Shown here piece by piece: positions 1 through 5,557 of a DNA stretch of 5,584 nt (within the stretch, counting starts at the first letter, position 1; every line of letters starts with the position of its first letter). This stretch comes from Desulfobacteraceae bacterium (GTDB taxonomy: Bacteria > Desulfobacterota > Desulfobacteria > Desulfobacterales > Desulfobacteraceae): the NCBI GenBank assembly GCA_003354055.1, contig PIVQ01000510.1:1-5584 (forward strand). Direction: 5' to 3'. The notes under the pieces were generated by a model, which was not told the origin of the DNA, did not search any database, and was given only the letters and a program-made list of their open reading frames with translations. The translations under genes and the position numbers were made by a program.

Positions 1-166
1 CCAGGGTCGGCCTGCCGACACCGGCCTTACCCGGAGTCCGTACCACAAGTTTTTCCTCGGTCAGGGAATCCCAGTCCCCGCACTCCGGGCACTGCCCCAG
101 CCACTTCGGGGTCTGCCCGTCGCAGGACTGGCAACGGTATATATTTTTATCTTTTTTCTTTACCAC
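1..166 (-). CDS. radA: RadA/Sms DNA repair ATPase, N-terminal fragment (runs off left edge)
   Basis: Only the first 55 codons are present, read leftward. They contain a C4 zinc finger, Cys12-x2-Cys15-x10-Cys26-x2-Cys29, embedded in the very characteristic RadA context C-Q-S-C, Q-T-P-K-W-L-G-Q-C-P-E-C and W-D-S-L. In the family this finger precedes a RecA-like ATPase core and a Lon-like C-terminal domain that help process recombination intermediates in the cytoplasm; those parts lie outside the window. The start is a GTG at 164-166: an in-frame TGA at 170-172 (minus-strand reading) excludes anything longer, and an ATG at 171-173 is in another frame and stops after eight codons. The Shine-Dalgarno is weak (GAGATGAG-like). 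The fragment is visibly more GC-rich than the genes to its right. The identification is firm, although the ATPase motifs cannot be seen. Confidence 0.93.
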   Translation of the reverse strand, partial: MVKKKDKNIYRCQSCDGQTPKWLGQCPECGDWDSLTEEKLVVRTPGKAGVGRPTL

Positions 167-201
167 GTCTCATCTCTAAATTTCAGATTGAAAATCGAAT
201 G

Positions 202-230
202 AATATACCATTTTAGCTGTTTTCTGGCAA
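202..230 (-). promoter_or_regulatory. sigma70-type promoter for radA
   Basis: On the minus strand there is a -35 hexamer TTGCCA (225-230) and a -10 hexamer TATATT (202-207), separated by exactly 17 bp; each matches the consensus at five of six positions. Transcription would start near position 195, giving a leader of about 30 nt before the radA GTG at 166. This is the best promoter match in the left intergenic region. Confidence 0.7.
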
Positions 231-320
231 GATCGTTGATTCAGACTAAACGTACTCGCTCAGCACCGCATTAGGCAGCCAACTATTCTCCATAGATCAT
301 TTATAAAAAATGTACTTTTT

Positions 321-369
321 TAGTTGCCAAGGAAACTTGAATACGCTAATTAAGTATCCTTGGCAACTA
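321..369. promoter_or_regulatory. Twin inverted MarR-type operators in front of marR
   Basis: TAGTTGCCAAGGA (321-333) recurs as its exact reverse complement at 357-369. The match extends to 18 bp (321-338 against 352-369) with one mismatch. Each arm is also an imperfect palindrome by itself (AGTTGCC near GGAAACT), the size and look of a MarR-family box. Two head-to-head sites end 25 bp before the marR start, which suggests autoregulation of marR and eamA-1. A weak promoter (TTGCCA 324-329, GCTAAT 345-350, spacer 15 bp) would overlap the left site and lie between the two, so bound repressor would block it. The same repeat followed by the T-run at 370-375 could also fold as an intrinsic terminator, but no plus-strand gene lies upstream to be terminated. 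Operator function is inferred. Confidence 0.6.
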
Positions 370-394
370 TTTTTTATTGAAAAAAGGAACCCTT

Positions 395-844
395 ATGAAT
401 AATTTACAACTGGCACCAATAATAATTGGGAAGTTATTAAATATTGGCGGTATACTTCAACGCCATAGTAATAGGATTCTGTTGCCATTTGGCCTTAACC
501 AACAACAGTTTGCAATCTTTTTTGAGATTGGAAAAGCTAGAAAAGTAAAACAGAAAGATATGGTTAATCGTCTCTTACTCGAAAAAGCTCATGTGTCTAA
601 AGTTGTAAAAAAATTACACGGAATGGGGCTAATTACGATTACGACATCAGATGAAGACAAGCGATCAGCTTGGTTAGCACCAACCCCGGAGGGGAAACAA
701 ATATTGAACGAATGTGCGGGAATTTTCAAAAAATTGCATAAGGAGTGGTTAGAAGCTGTTGATGACAAACAGTTAAACTCAATACTTGAAAATTTATCAC
801 ATCTTCAGGCTGTGTTTGAAGACAAATTACAGGGTAATGAGTAA
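395..844 (+). CDS. MarR-family winged-helix transcriptional regulator
   Basis: The product has 149 residues, a normal MarR length. The family forms dimers that bind short palindromes and release DNA when a phenolic or other small ligand, or an oxidant, is sensed. The central part (about 50-95) reads as a winged helix: the V-K-Q-K-D-M-V-N-R-L helix, a recognition helix near 64-77 (E-K-A-H-V-S-K-V-V-K-K-L) and a wing with the typical D-E-D-K-R (86-90) before L-x-P-T-P-E-G-K. Helices at both ends would make the dimer interface. The ATG at 395 is preferred because AAGGAA (384-389) sits just upstream; an in-frame TTG at 377 would put that Shine-Dalgarno inside the gene. The gene is AT-rich, lies behind the twin operator and stops 15 bp before a DMT transporter, so it most likely represses itself and that exporter. 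The ligand is unknown. Confidence 0.92.
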   Translation: MNNLQLAPIIIGKLLNIGGILQRHSNRILLPFGLNQQQFAIFFEIGKARKVKQKDMVNRLLLEKAHVSKVVKKLHGMGLITITTSDEDKRSAWLAPTPEGKQILNECAGIFKKLHKEWLEAVDDKQLNSILENLSHLQAVFEDKLQGNE

Positions 845-859
845 AAGGAAAACTTTATA

Positions 860-1750
860 ATGAATAAACCCAAGAATTCCGCATTAGATTTTAAAAGCAT
901 CTTTTTATTGATCATCATATCTGCCAGTTGGGGATTTAACCAGGTGGCAATCAAAGTGGCAAACCAGAGTGTTCCACCTGTCCTTCAGGCAGGTATCCGG
1001 TCCATCGGGGCAGCTCTTCTTGTTATGGCCTGGATGCGATACCGCAGAACCCCTTTATTTGGAAAAGACGGGACCCTGTGGTGGGGAATACTTGTCGGCT
1101 TCCTTTTTTCTGTTGAATTTATTCTGATCTACTGGGGTCTTGATTTTACCAATGCCTCGCGGGCTGTCATCTTCCTTTATACCGCCCCTTTTTTTGTTGC
1201 CCTGGGTGCAACGATCTTTATTCCGGGTGAGAAATTAGGCACAGCCCAATTGTTGGGTTTTTTCCTGGCATTTATCGGGATTGTTACTGCATTTAAAGAA
1301 TCTTTATACCTGCCGACAAGGGAAATGCTGATGGGTGATATAATGATGGTGGGTGCAGCTGCTGTCTGGGGGGCAACAACCGTCATCATCAAGGCAAGCC
1401 CTTTGGTATTTATAAAGTCCGGCAAACTCTTATTTTACCAGCTTGCGGTTTCCGGTATTATTATGCCCGCAGCTTCTATTATGCTGGGTGAGCCGGGGCT
1501 TGGCAATATGACAGCCGTCGGCATGGCAAGCTTGATCTTCCAAATCGTCTGGATTGCATTTATCACTTATTTTGCATGGTTCTGGCTGATCAGTAATTAC
1601 GCGGTTTCAAGATTGTCTTCCTTTACCTTTTTAACCCCGATTTTCGGGGTTCTGTTCGGTGTTTTTTTATTAAACGAACCCTTAACCCTGAATCTTTTCG
1701 TCGCCCTTTTCATGGTAGGCAGCGGTATATATATGGTAAACAGAAAATAA
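860..1750 (+). CDS. EamA/DMT-superfamily transporter (first copy)
   Basis: This is an inner-membrane protein of 296 residues with about ten hydrophobic segments, the usual 10-TM architecture of the drug/metabolite transporter superfamily. Two EamA halves are visible, at about 13-145 and 157-294. The first begins with S-A-S-W-G-F-N-Q-V-A-I-K, a signature of the family. The internal duplication is clear from matching segments A-S-R-A-V-I-F-L-Y-T-A-P-F (99-111) and S-R-L-S-S-F-T-F-L-T-P-I-F (250-262), each followed by an acidic turn (G-E-K-L and N-E-P-L). Members export amino acids, nucleosides or toxic compounds; this substrate cannot be told. AAGGA upstream supports the ATG. The gene is 15 bp behind marR, so it is probably co-transcribed and MarR-controlled. 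Confidence 0.92.
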   Translation: MNKPKNSALDFKSIFLLIIISASWGFNQVAIKVANQSVPPVLQAGIRSIGAALLVMAWMRYRRTPLFGKDGTLWWGILVGFLFSVEFILIYWGLDFTNASRAVIFLYTAPFFVALGATIFIPGEKLGTAQLLGFFLAFIGIVTAFKESLYLPTREMLMGDIMMVGAAAVWGATTVIIKASPLVFIKSGKLLFYQLAVSGIIMPAASIMLGEPGLGNMTAVGMASLIFQIVWIAFITYFAWFWLISNYAVSRLSSFTFLTPIFGVLFGVFLLNEPLTLNLFVALFMVGSGIYMVNRK

Positions 1751-1816
1751 ACACTCAGCAAGGAACATGCTGACGGGCAAACCGCAGATGTTCAACGATA
1801 GTAAGGAATCACTGAT

Positions 1817-2500
1817 TTGGAAAAAATAGAAGTGTTAGTAGTTGGTCGCGGAAAACTGGCGAAAGAACTTTTGCACGGGCTTGACAGCACCTCAGTTGCT
1901 CGCGTAGTCCCCTGGGATGAGCGGGATTCTCTGGGGCGTAAACCATGCATCATTGTTCATGCCGGTTCCGGGCGCCAGATAGACGCTGTAGTGGAATTCT
2001 GCACACGAACCGGATCGGTATTGCTCGACCTTTCCACTGGAGAGTCGAAATTGCCGGACACGACCAAATTCCCCGTAGTTATATGTCCAAATGTGAACTT
2101 GCAGATGCTCTACTTCATGGCAATGGTTAAACGCTCCTCAGGATATTTCATAGGTCAAGACATCAGGATATCGGAGTCTCATCAGGCATCTAAGAGTACG
2201 AAACCCGGCACCGCTATGTATATGGCAAAATCGTTGGGCCTGCCGGAGAAAACCATCAAGTCTGAAAGAGATCCGAAAATACAAAAAGAGGTCATCGGTA
2301 TTCCGTCTCCATTTTTGGATCGCCACGCCTATCATCAGATAGTGATCCGAGATGCGGAAGTCGAGATCAGACTGGAAACACGCGTCTTGGGAAAATCGGC
2401 ATATGCATCCGGACTCTCTAAGGTCATTGACATAATAGCCCGAAAAAGACTTGATCCCGGAAAATACGATATTGTTGATCTTGTCATAGATGAGAGATAG
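1817..2500 (+). CDS. DapB-like oxidoreductase (dihydrodipicolinate reductase family) with altered active site
   Basis: The product has 227 residues, shorter than typical DapB (about 240-270). The N-terminus is a Rossmann nucleotide-binding start, V-L-V-V-G-R-G-K-L-A (7-16). The C-terminal part matches the DapB substrate domain: S-H-Q-A-S-K with H122 and K126, G131-T132, and the closing pattern H-Q-I-V-I-R-D (173-179), A-Y-A-S-G-L (195-200), G-K-Y-D-I-V-D-L-V (215-223). In DapB the motif is H-H-x-x-K-x-D-x-P-S-G-T; here the second His is Gln123 and the segment before G-T is one residue shorter, and the usual G-T-T-G loop reads L-S-T-G (72-75). A different substrate than in lysine synthesis is therefore plausible (inference). 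The start is TTG: TAAGGA at 1802-1807 gives good spacing, and an in-frame TAA at 1802-1804 rules out a longer form. It may ride on the marR-eamA transcript. Confidence 0.8.
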   Translation: MEKIEVLVVGRGKLAKELLHGLDSTSVARVVPWDERDSLGRKPCIIVHAGSGRQIDAVVEFCTRTGSVLLDLSTGESKLPDTTKFPVVICPNVNLQMLYFMAMVKRSSGYFIGQDIRISESHQASKSTKPGTAMYMAKSLGLPEKTIKSERDPKIQKEVIGIPSPFLDRHAYHQIVIRDAEVEIRLETRVLGKSAYASGLSKVIDIIARKRLDPGKYDIVDLVIDER

Positions 2501-2510
2501 AGTACTGTTT

Positions 2511-2531
2511 AGGTTATTGTAGCCTTTTTTT
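2511..2531 (+). terminator. Probable intrinsic terminator after the DapB-like gene
   Basis: AGGTT (2511-2515) can pair with AGCCT (2521-2525), including one G-U pair, around a five-base loop. Seven T residues follow (2525-2531). The stem is short but the hairpin plus T-run lies 10 bp after the stop codon, where a terminator is expected. Some readthrough into the RNase H gene is likely, since no clear promoter is seen between them. Confidence 0.5.
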
Positions 2532-2558
2532 GTATCTGCCATAAGGAAATTGAAAATT

Positions 2559-3053
2559 ATGAATGAACTAATGCTATTTACTGACGGTAGTGTGAATAAT
2601 CAGTCAAAAACCGGATATGGGGCTTATCTCGTTTTGGCAAAGCCGGGACTTTCATTAAATTTTCTGAAGACGCTTGTAAAAGTGAAACGGTTTGAGAATA
2701 CGTCGTCGACAAAGTTGGAATTACAGACTTTATTGTGGGCTTTACAAGGTATTGAGATCGGGAGCAGGGTTGTGGCTTTTACTGATTCTCAAAATATTAT
2801 TGGATTGCAGGAAAGATGTAAGCGGCTTGAACAAAGGAATTATAGATCAAAGAATAACAGACCTTTAAATAATAAAGAGCTGTATCAGGAATTTTTTAAA
2901 AAAATTGATCAATTGAATTTTAAAGCGGTCAAAGTAACCGGACATCAGGCATCAAATAAAAAAGATGATATTGGAAAGATTTTTACACTTGTGGATAAGG
3001 CTTCCAGAAATGCTATGAGAAAGGAACGTATTCAAAGCACCTCTAATAATTAG
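2559..3053 (+). CDS. Stand-alone RNase H family protein (RNase HI type)
   Basis: The product has 164 residues, close to the ~155 of RNase HI, which cuts the RNA strand of RNA-DNA hybrids with two metal ions. The catalytic set is complete: Asp9 in F-T-D-G-S, Glu54 in T-K-L-E-L-Q-T, Asp76 in F-T-D-S-Q, His129 in T-G-H-Q and Asp146 in L-V-D-K-A-S-R. A basic segment near 86-107 (K-R-L, R-N-Y-R-S-K-N-N-R-P) corresponds to the hybrid-binding handle region of the E. coli enzyme, and about ten extra residues sit between His129 and Asp146. It may be a second copy beside a housekeeping rnhA elsewhere (not visible). ATG 2559 is chosen because AAGGA (2543-2547) is 11 nt away; an in-frame TTG at 2550 would be only 2 nt from it. 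A poor promoter (TTGTCA 2481-2486, TACTGT 2503-2508) lies upstream of the terminator. The role beside transporters is unclear. Confidence 0.88.
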   Translation: MNELMLFTDGSVNNQSKTGYGAYLVLAKPGLSLNFLKTLVKVKRFENTSSTKLELQTLLWALQGIEIGSRVVAFTDSQNIIGLQERCKRLEQRNYRSKNNRPLNNKELYQEFFKKIDQLNFKAVKVTGHQASNKKDDIGKIFTLVDKASRNAMRKERIQSTSNN

Positions 3054-3077
3054 GCTTTTAAAATTCTTTTTGAGTAA

Positions 3078-3095
3078 ATTGGAGAATTGGAGAAT
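3078..3095 (+). repeat. Tandem 8-bp duplication doubling the Shine-Dalgarno of eamA-2
   Basis: ATTGGAGA occurs twice back to back (3078-3085 and 3086-3093), continuing AAT. Each unit carries GGAG (3081-3084 and 3089-3092). The second is 11 nt before the GTG start at 3104. The first is 9 nt before an ATG at 3094 that opens a two-codon ORF (ATG TAT TAG) ending two bases before that GTG begins. Confidence 0.75.
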
Positions 3096-3103
3096 GTATT
3101 AGT

Positions 3104-3988
3104 GTGACATCACAACTTACAAGGTTGATCCCATTTATCTTTGTGTTCTTATGGAGCACAGGATTTATAGGTGCTAAATATGCGTTGGATTATATCGAAC
3201 CGTTCACATTGCTATTGGTCCGGATGCTGCTGACCTTATCTATTCTGTCTGTTTGGGCCTTATTTCGCGTAAAACAATGGCCTTCAATAAACCAGGCAAG
3301 ACACCTGATGGGTGTCGGTATGCTGATTCATGGCGCGTATTTAGGCGGTGTCTTCGCGGCTATTAAATTAGGATTGCCGGCTGGGATCACAGCAATTATT
3401 GTTGGAGTTCAACCTGTTTTAACGGCATTGCTAAGCGTATTCTGGTTTCGACAAGTGCTATCCAAACGACAGTATTTAGGATTTATCTGTGGCCTGTTGG
3501 GGGTAGTGGGCACGATTGGATTAACCCAAGGTTTTTCTGATTTCACATTTGCACCAGCATCTGTCGCGTGTGCTTTAGCAGCTTTATTGGGCATCACACT
3601 GGGGAGTCTTTATCAAAAGAAACATGGTGCAAATGTTGATTTACTTGCCGGGACGGTTTGGCAATATATAGGGTGTTGCATCATTATGGCGATTTTATCA
3701 TTTAGTTTTGAGTCGCAAAGGATAGACTGGTCATTTACTCTGATTGCTGCGCTGGCCTGGTTGATATTAGCACTTTCAATTACAGCGATATTATTGTTGA
3801 TGTATTTAATTCGTGAAGGTGAAGTTTCCAAGGTGGCCAGTTATTTTTATCTGGTGCCGGTTGTGGCGAGTATTCTGGCCTGGTGGTTGTTTGATGAAAC
3901 CTTGAGTCTGCCGGCATTGGTGGCCATGTGTGTAACTATTTTTGGCGTATATTTAGTGATATCAAAAGAAAAATCAGTGAAAAAATAA
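3104..3988 (+). CDS. EamA/DMT-superfamily transporter (second copy)
   Basis: This 294-residue membrane protein has about ten hydrophobic segments and two EamA halves (about 8-142 and 153-287). It opens with F-L-W-S-T-G-F-I-G-A-K-Y-A-L (15-28), a common DMT variant, and repeats the family pattern G-I-T-A-I-I-V-G-V-Q-P-V-L (94-106) as V-S-K-V-A-S-Y-F-Y-L-V-P-V (241-253), each half ending with a short amphipathic turn (S-K-R-Q and D-E-T-L). It differs clearly from the transporter at 860-1750, so the two are not a recent duplication. The start is GTG at 3104; an in-frame TGA at 3071-3073 limits extension, and the nearby ATG at 3094 is out of frame. The Shine-Dalgarno is duplicated. It is 50 bp behind the RNase H gene and 14 bp ahead of the NTF2-like gene, with which it is probably co-transcribed. 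Substrate unknown, likely a small amphipathic metabolite. Confidence 0.92.
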   Translation: MTSQLTRLIPFIFVFLWSTGFIGAKYALDYIEPFTLLLVRMLLTLSILSVWALFRVKQWPSINQARHLMGVGMLIHGAYLGGVFAAIKLGLPAGITAIIVGVQPVLTALLSVFWFRQVLSKRQYLGFICGLLGVVGTIGLTQGFSDFTFAPASVACALAALLGITLGSLYQKKHGANVDLLAGTVWQYIGCCIIMAILSFSFESQRIDWSFTLIAALAWLILALSITAILLLMYLIREGEVSKVASYFYLVPVVASILAWWLFDETLSLPALVAMCVTIFGVYLVISKEKSVKK

Positions 3989-4002
3989 AGAAAAGGAGAA
4001 CT

Positions 4003-4419
4003 ATGAAACTGACAAGAAACGAAATTGAAATTCTCTGGGATAACTGGAACACGGCTTGGGATAACCATGATCTGAACGGTGTGATGGAATTTTTTCACGA
4101 TGATATTTATTTTAACAACTGGACCGGCGGTAGCGCAAAAGGTAAAGAGCAGCTGAAAGCAGCATGGCACGACTGGTTTTTAAATCATGGAGATTTTAAA
4201 TTTATCCAGGAAGAAATTTTTATTGATGAAAAAGATCAAAAACTTCTTTATAGATGGGAATTAGAATGGCCCTCCTTTGAAAAAGGATATGAAGGCAAGA
4301 CAGAAAAGAGGAGAGGAGTTGATGTTATACATTTCAAGGACGGAAAAATCATCAATAAGCTGACCTATTCAAAAACAACTCTTGAAATTGATGATGACAG
4401 GGTCAAATTAACCCCGTAA
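4003..4419 (+). CDS. NTF2/SnoaL-like protein (ketosteroid-isomerase-like fold)
   Basis: The product has 138 residues without a signal peptide or membrane segment, so it is probably cytoplasmic. The pattern W-N-T-A-W-D-N-H-D-L-N-G-V-M-E-F-F-H-D-D (15-34), W-T-G-G-x-x-x-G-K-E-Q-L (40-51) and G-V-D-V-I-H-F-K-D-G-K-I (105-116) is typical of SnoaL-like/NTF2-like cone-shaped alpha+beta barrels. Such proteins bind or isomerise small hydrophobic molecules, and many have no known reaction. ATG 4003 follows a strong AAGGAG (3993-3998); a longer reading from 3928 would overlap the transporter by 61 bp and is not needed. The tight coupling to eamA-2 suggests that it acts on the transported compound or its precursor (inference). 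Confidence 0.85.
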   Translation: MKLTRNEIEILWDNWNTAWDNHDLNGVMEFFHDDIYFNNWTGGSAKGKEQLKAAWHDWFLNHGDFKFIQEEIFIDEKDQKLLYRWELEWPSFEKGYEGKTEKRRGVDVIHFKDGKIINKLTYSKTTLEIDDDRVKLTP

Positions 4420-4445
4420 ACACATCATGATAGGGTTATTTTTTT
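4409..4445 (+). terminator. Intrinsic terminator overlapping the end of the NTF2-like gene
   Basis: TAACCC (4409-4414) pairs with GGGTTA (4433-4438) around an 18-nt loop that contains the stop codon (4417-4419) and the small palindrome ATCATGAT (4424-4431). Seven T residues follow (4439-4445). The loop is long, but the perfect GC-containing stem directly followed by the T-run makes a terminator likely. Confidence 0.55.
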
Positions 4446-4464
4446 ACATATTTTTACATGTTTA

Positions 4465-4493
4465 TTGACTCTAAACGAATTCCAGCCTATCTT
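4465..4493 (+). promoter_or_regulatory. sigma70-type promoter for the helical-repeat gene
   Basis: TTGACT (4465-4470) and TATCTT (4488-4493) are separated by 17 bp, matching the -35 and -10 consensus at five and four of six positions. Transcription would start near 4500, leaving about 30 nt to the ATG at 4531. The TTG that could be read as a start codon at 4465 is thus more likely the -35 element. Two copies of TTTTTACAT (4441-4449, 4451-4459) lie directly upstream as an AT-rich element. Confidence 0.6.
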
Positions 4494-4530
4494 GCCAATT
4501 AAATTCAATGAATTATTTTTGGAGCAGGTG

Positions 4531-5463
4531 ATGGGTAAAGATAGCGACCAAAGCGAATTGCCTCAGGAGATTTCTGAACCGCAAAGCCGGCGTGAGCAGA
4601 TTATCAAGGCTGTGACAGAGGGCACGCCTTTAGACGAAGGCAAGAAGAAAACTCTTGTTATCCCGCCTTCCGGGTCCACCAGAGCCAATTTCAGTGAAAT
4701 TATACAAAATTTCAAGATTCCCTCAGGGTCGAGCCAGTATCATATTGTAAAAATATTTTGTGAAAAAAAGCGGGCCACTGCTGTTGACACCAAGGTGCTG
4801 GCTCAGAGGATCGAAAGCCTCAACTCTGAGCAGCTGGACGTTTTTGAAGTGATCTGCCAGGGAGAAGAGTTCACTGCCAAAGGCCTGCTAAAAATCATTC
4901 CGCCCATCAAGCGCTTCGAGAACGAAAGGATTCTGGTCCTTCATGCCTTTGTGGATCTGGGAGAGCTGTCACCAGGACCTTTGGACCGGTTTTTTATTGC
5001 CGTCCTGCCCCAGAGCAAACCAGCAGATGTGGGTAAAGAGGCTTATGAGAATGAACTCATGGAAAAGAGGATGACCCTGGATCAGATCAATGTATTTTAT
5101 AACATCTGCAATCGTGTGCCTGGCATCACATTTGAAACAGCCATTTCCCTCCTTCCCAAAACAAGGATTCTTAAACCCCAGCATGCCCAGATTCTGAATA
5201 CCTTCCTAAAAAAAGAATCCTGCTTCGGTGAAAAGCCCATCACGGATAAAAATATCATGGGCCTTCTCAAACTCTGGCTGAGCCTGGAGGAACTGGTTGA
5301 GTGGAGTCGGTATACAAAGCTGGTAAAAACCATCAGCCGAAAACCAGATAAGAAAAAGTCAGATTTCAAGTATATTTTCCAGCTTTACAAAAAAGCGCTG
5401 GAAACGGCAAAAGGGAGCAATCGGGGAAAGCTTGTTTCCGGAATCAAGCGATTTCTAAAATAA
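4531..5463 (+). CDS. Unrecognised helical-repeat protein
   Basis: I do not recognise this protein. From ATG 4531 it has 310 residues: a polar N-terminus (1-60), a body of amphipathic helices and a basic C-terminus (about 265-310, rich in K and R). The body contains a degenerate repeat: S-E-Q-L-D-V-F-E-V-I-C (99-109) aligns with T-L-D-Q-I-N-V-F-Y-N-I-C (182-193), and related helices end at about residues 77, 141 and 226. Spacing is 32 residues for the first three units, then a longer linker, then 33. No signal peptide, membrane segment, Walker motif or metal site is visible. A TPR- or HEAT-like scaffold that binds protein or nucleic acid is one guess. The ATG is chosen because GGAG (4521-4524) is 6 nt upstream; the in-frame TTG at 4465 lacks a Shine-Dalgarno and lies in the promoter. 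The frame is open throughout and codon use looks coding. Confidence 0.8.
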   Translation: MGKDSDQSELPQEISEPQSRREQIIKAVTEGTPLDEGKKKTLVIPPSGSTRANFSEIIQNFKIPSGSSQYHIVKIFCEKKRATAVDTKVLAQRIESLNSEQLDVFEVICQGEEFTAKGLLKIIPPIKRFENERILVLHAFVDLGELSPGPLDRFFIAVLPQSKPADVGKEAYENELMEKRMTLDQINVFYNICNRVPGITFETAISLLPKTRILKPQHAQILNTFLKKESCFGEKPITDKNIMGLLKLWLSLEELVEWSRYTKLVKTISRKPDKKKSDFKYIFQLYKKALETAKGSNRGKLVSGIKRFLK

Positions 5464-5478
5464 TCTTAGGAATCGTTA

Positions 5479-5557
5479 CAAAATAACTTGATCTAAATTA
5501 TTTCCAAAACCCCTTAAAAAACTGGGTATTTTGAAAACAAAAGATCAAGTAATTTTG
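5479..5557. repeat. Large imperfect inverted repeat with nested stem
   Basis: CAAAATAACTTGATCT (5479-5494) and its complement at 5542-5557 match at 15 of 16 positions, with nine perfect inner pairs (ACTTGATCT). The 47-bp interior contains a second stem, CAAAA plus CCC (5505-5513) against GGG plus TTTTG (5524-5533), with a small bulge. It lies 15 bp after the stop of the helical-repeat gene. There is no long T-run after the outer arm, so a standard terminator is not obvious. Possibilities are an mRNA 3' end structure, a bidirectional terminator or a remnant of a small mobile repeat. Confidence 0.6.

Noticed and set aside
147..173. Eight-codon minus-strand ORF overlapping the radA start
   Set aside because: It is short, out of frame and lacks motif; the radA frame is established by its zinc finger from the GTG at 166.
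231..320. Possible small RNA or tRNA remnant in the left intergenic region
   Set aside because: No cloverleaf, stable hairpin or promoter-terminator pair is visible there.
1177..1425. Minus-strand 82-residue open frame inside eamA-1
   Set aside because: It lies wholly within a well-supported transporter gene, has no Shine-Dalgarno and no recognisable motif.
1755..1773. Hairpin TCAGCA/TGCTGA between eamA-1 and the DapB-like gene
   Set aside because: Only six pairs and no T-run follow, so it is not a convincing terminator.
2138..2542. Minus-strand 134-residue open frame opposite the DapB-like gene
   Set aside because: The plus-strand frame carries the Rossmann and DapB signatures; this one has low-complexity composition and crosses the terminator.
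3928..4002. Longer 163-residue form of the NTF2-like protein
   Set aside because: It would overlap the transporter by 61 bp, while ATG 4003 has a strong Shine-Dalgarno and gives the usual family length.
3847..4170. Minus-strand 107-residue open frame across the eamA-2/NTF2-like junction
   Set aside because: It is antisense to two supported genes, without motif or ribosome site.
4969..5369. Two overlapping minus-strand open frames inside the helical-repeat gene
   Set aside because: They shadow a longer plus-strand frame that has a promoter, a Shine-Dalgarno and internal repeat structure.
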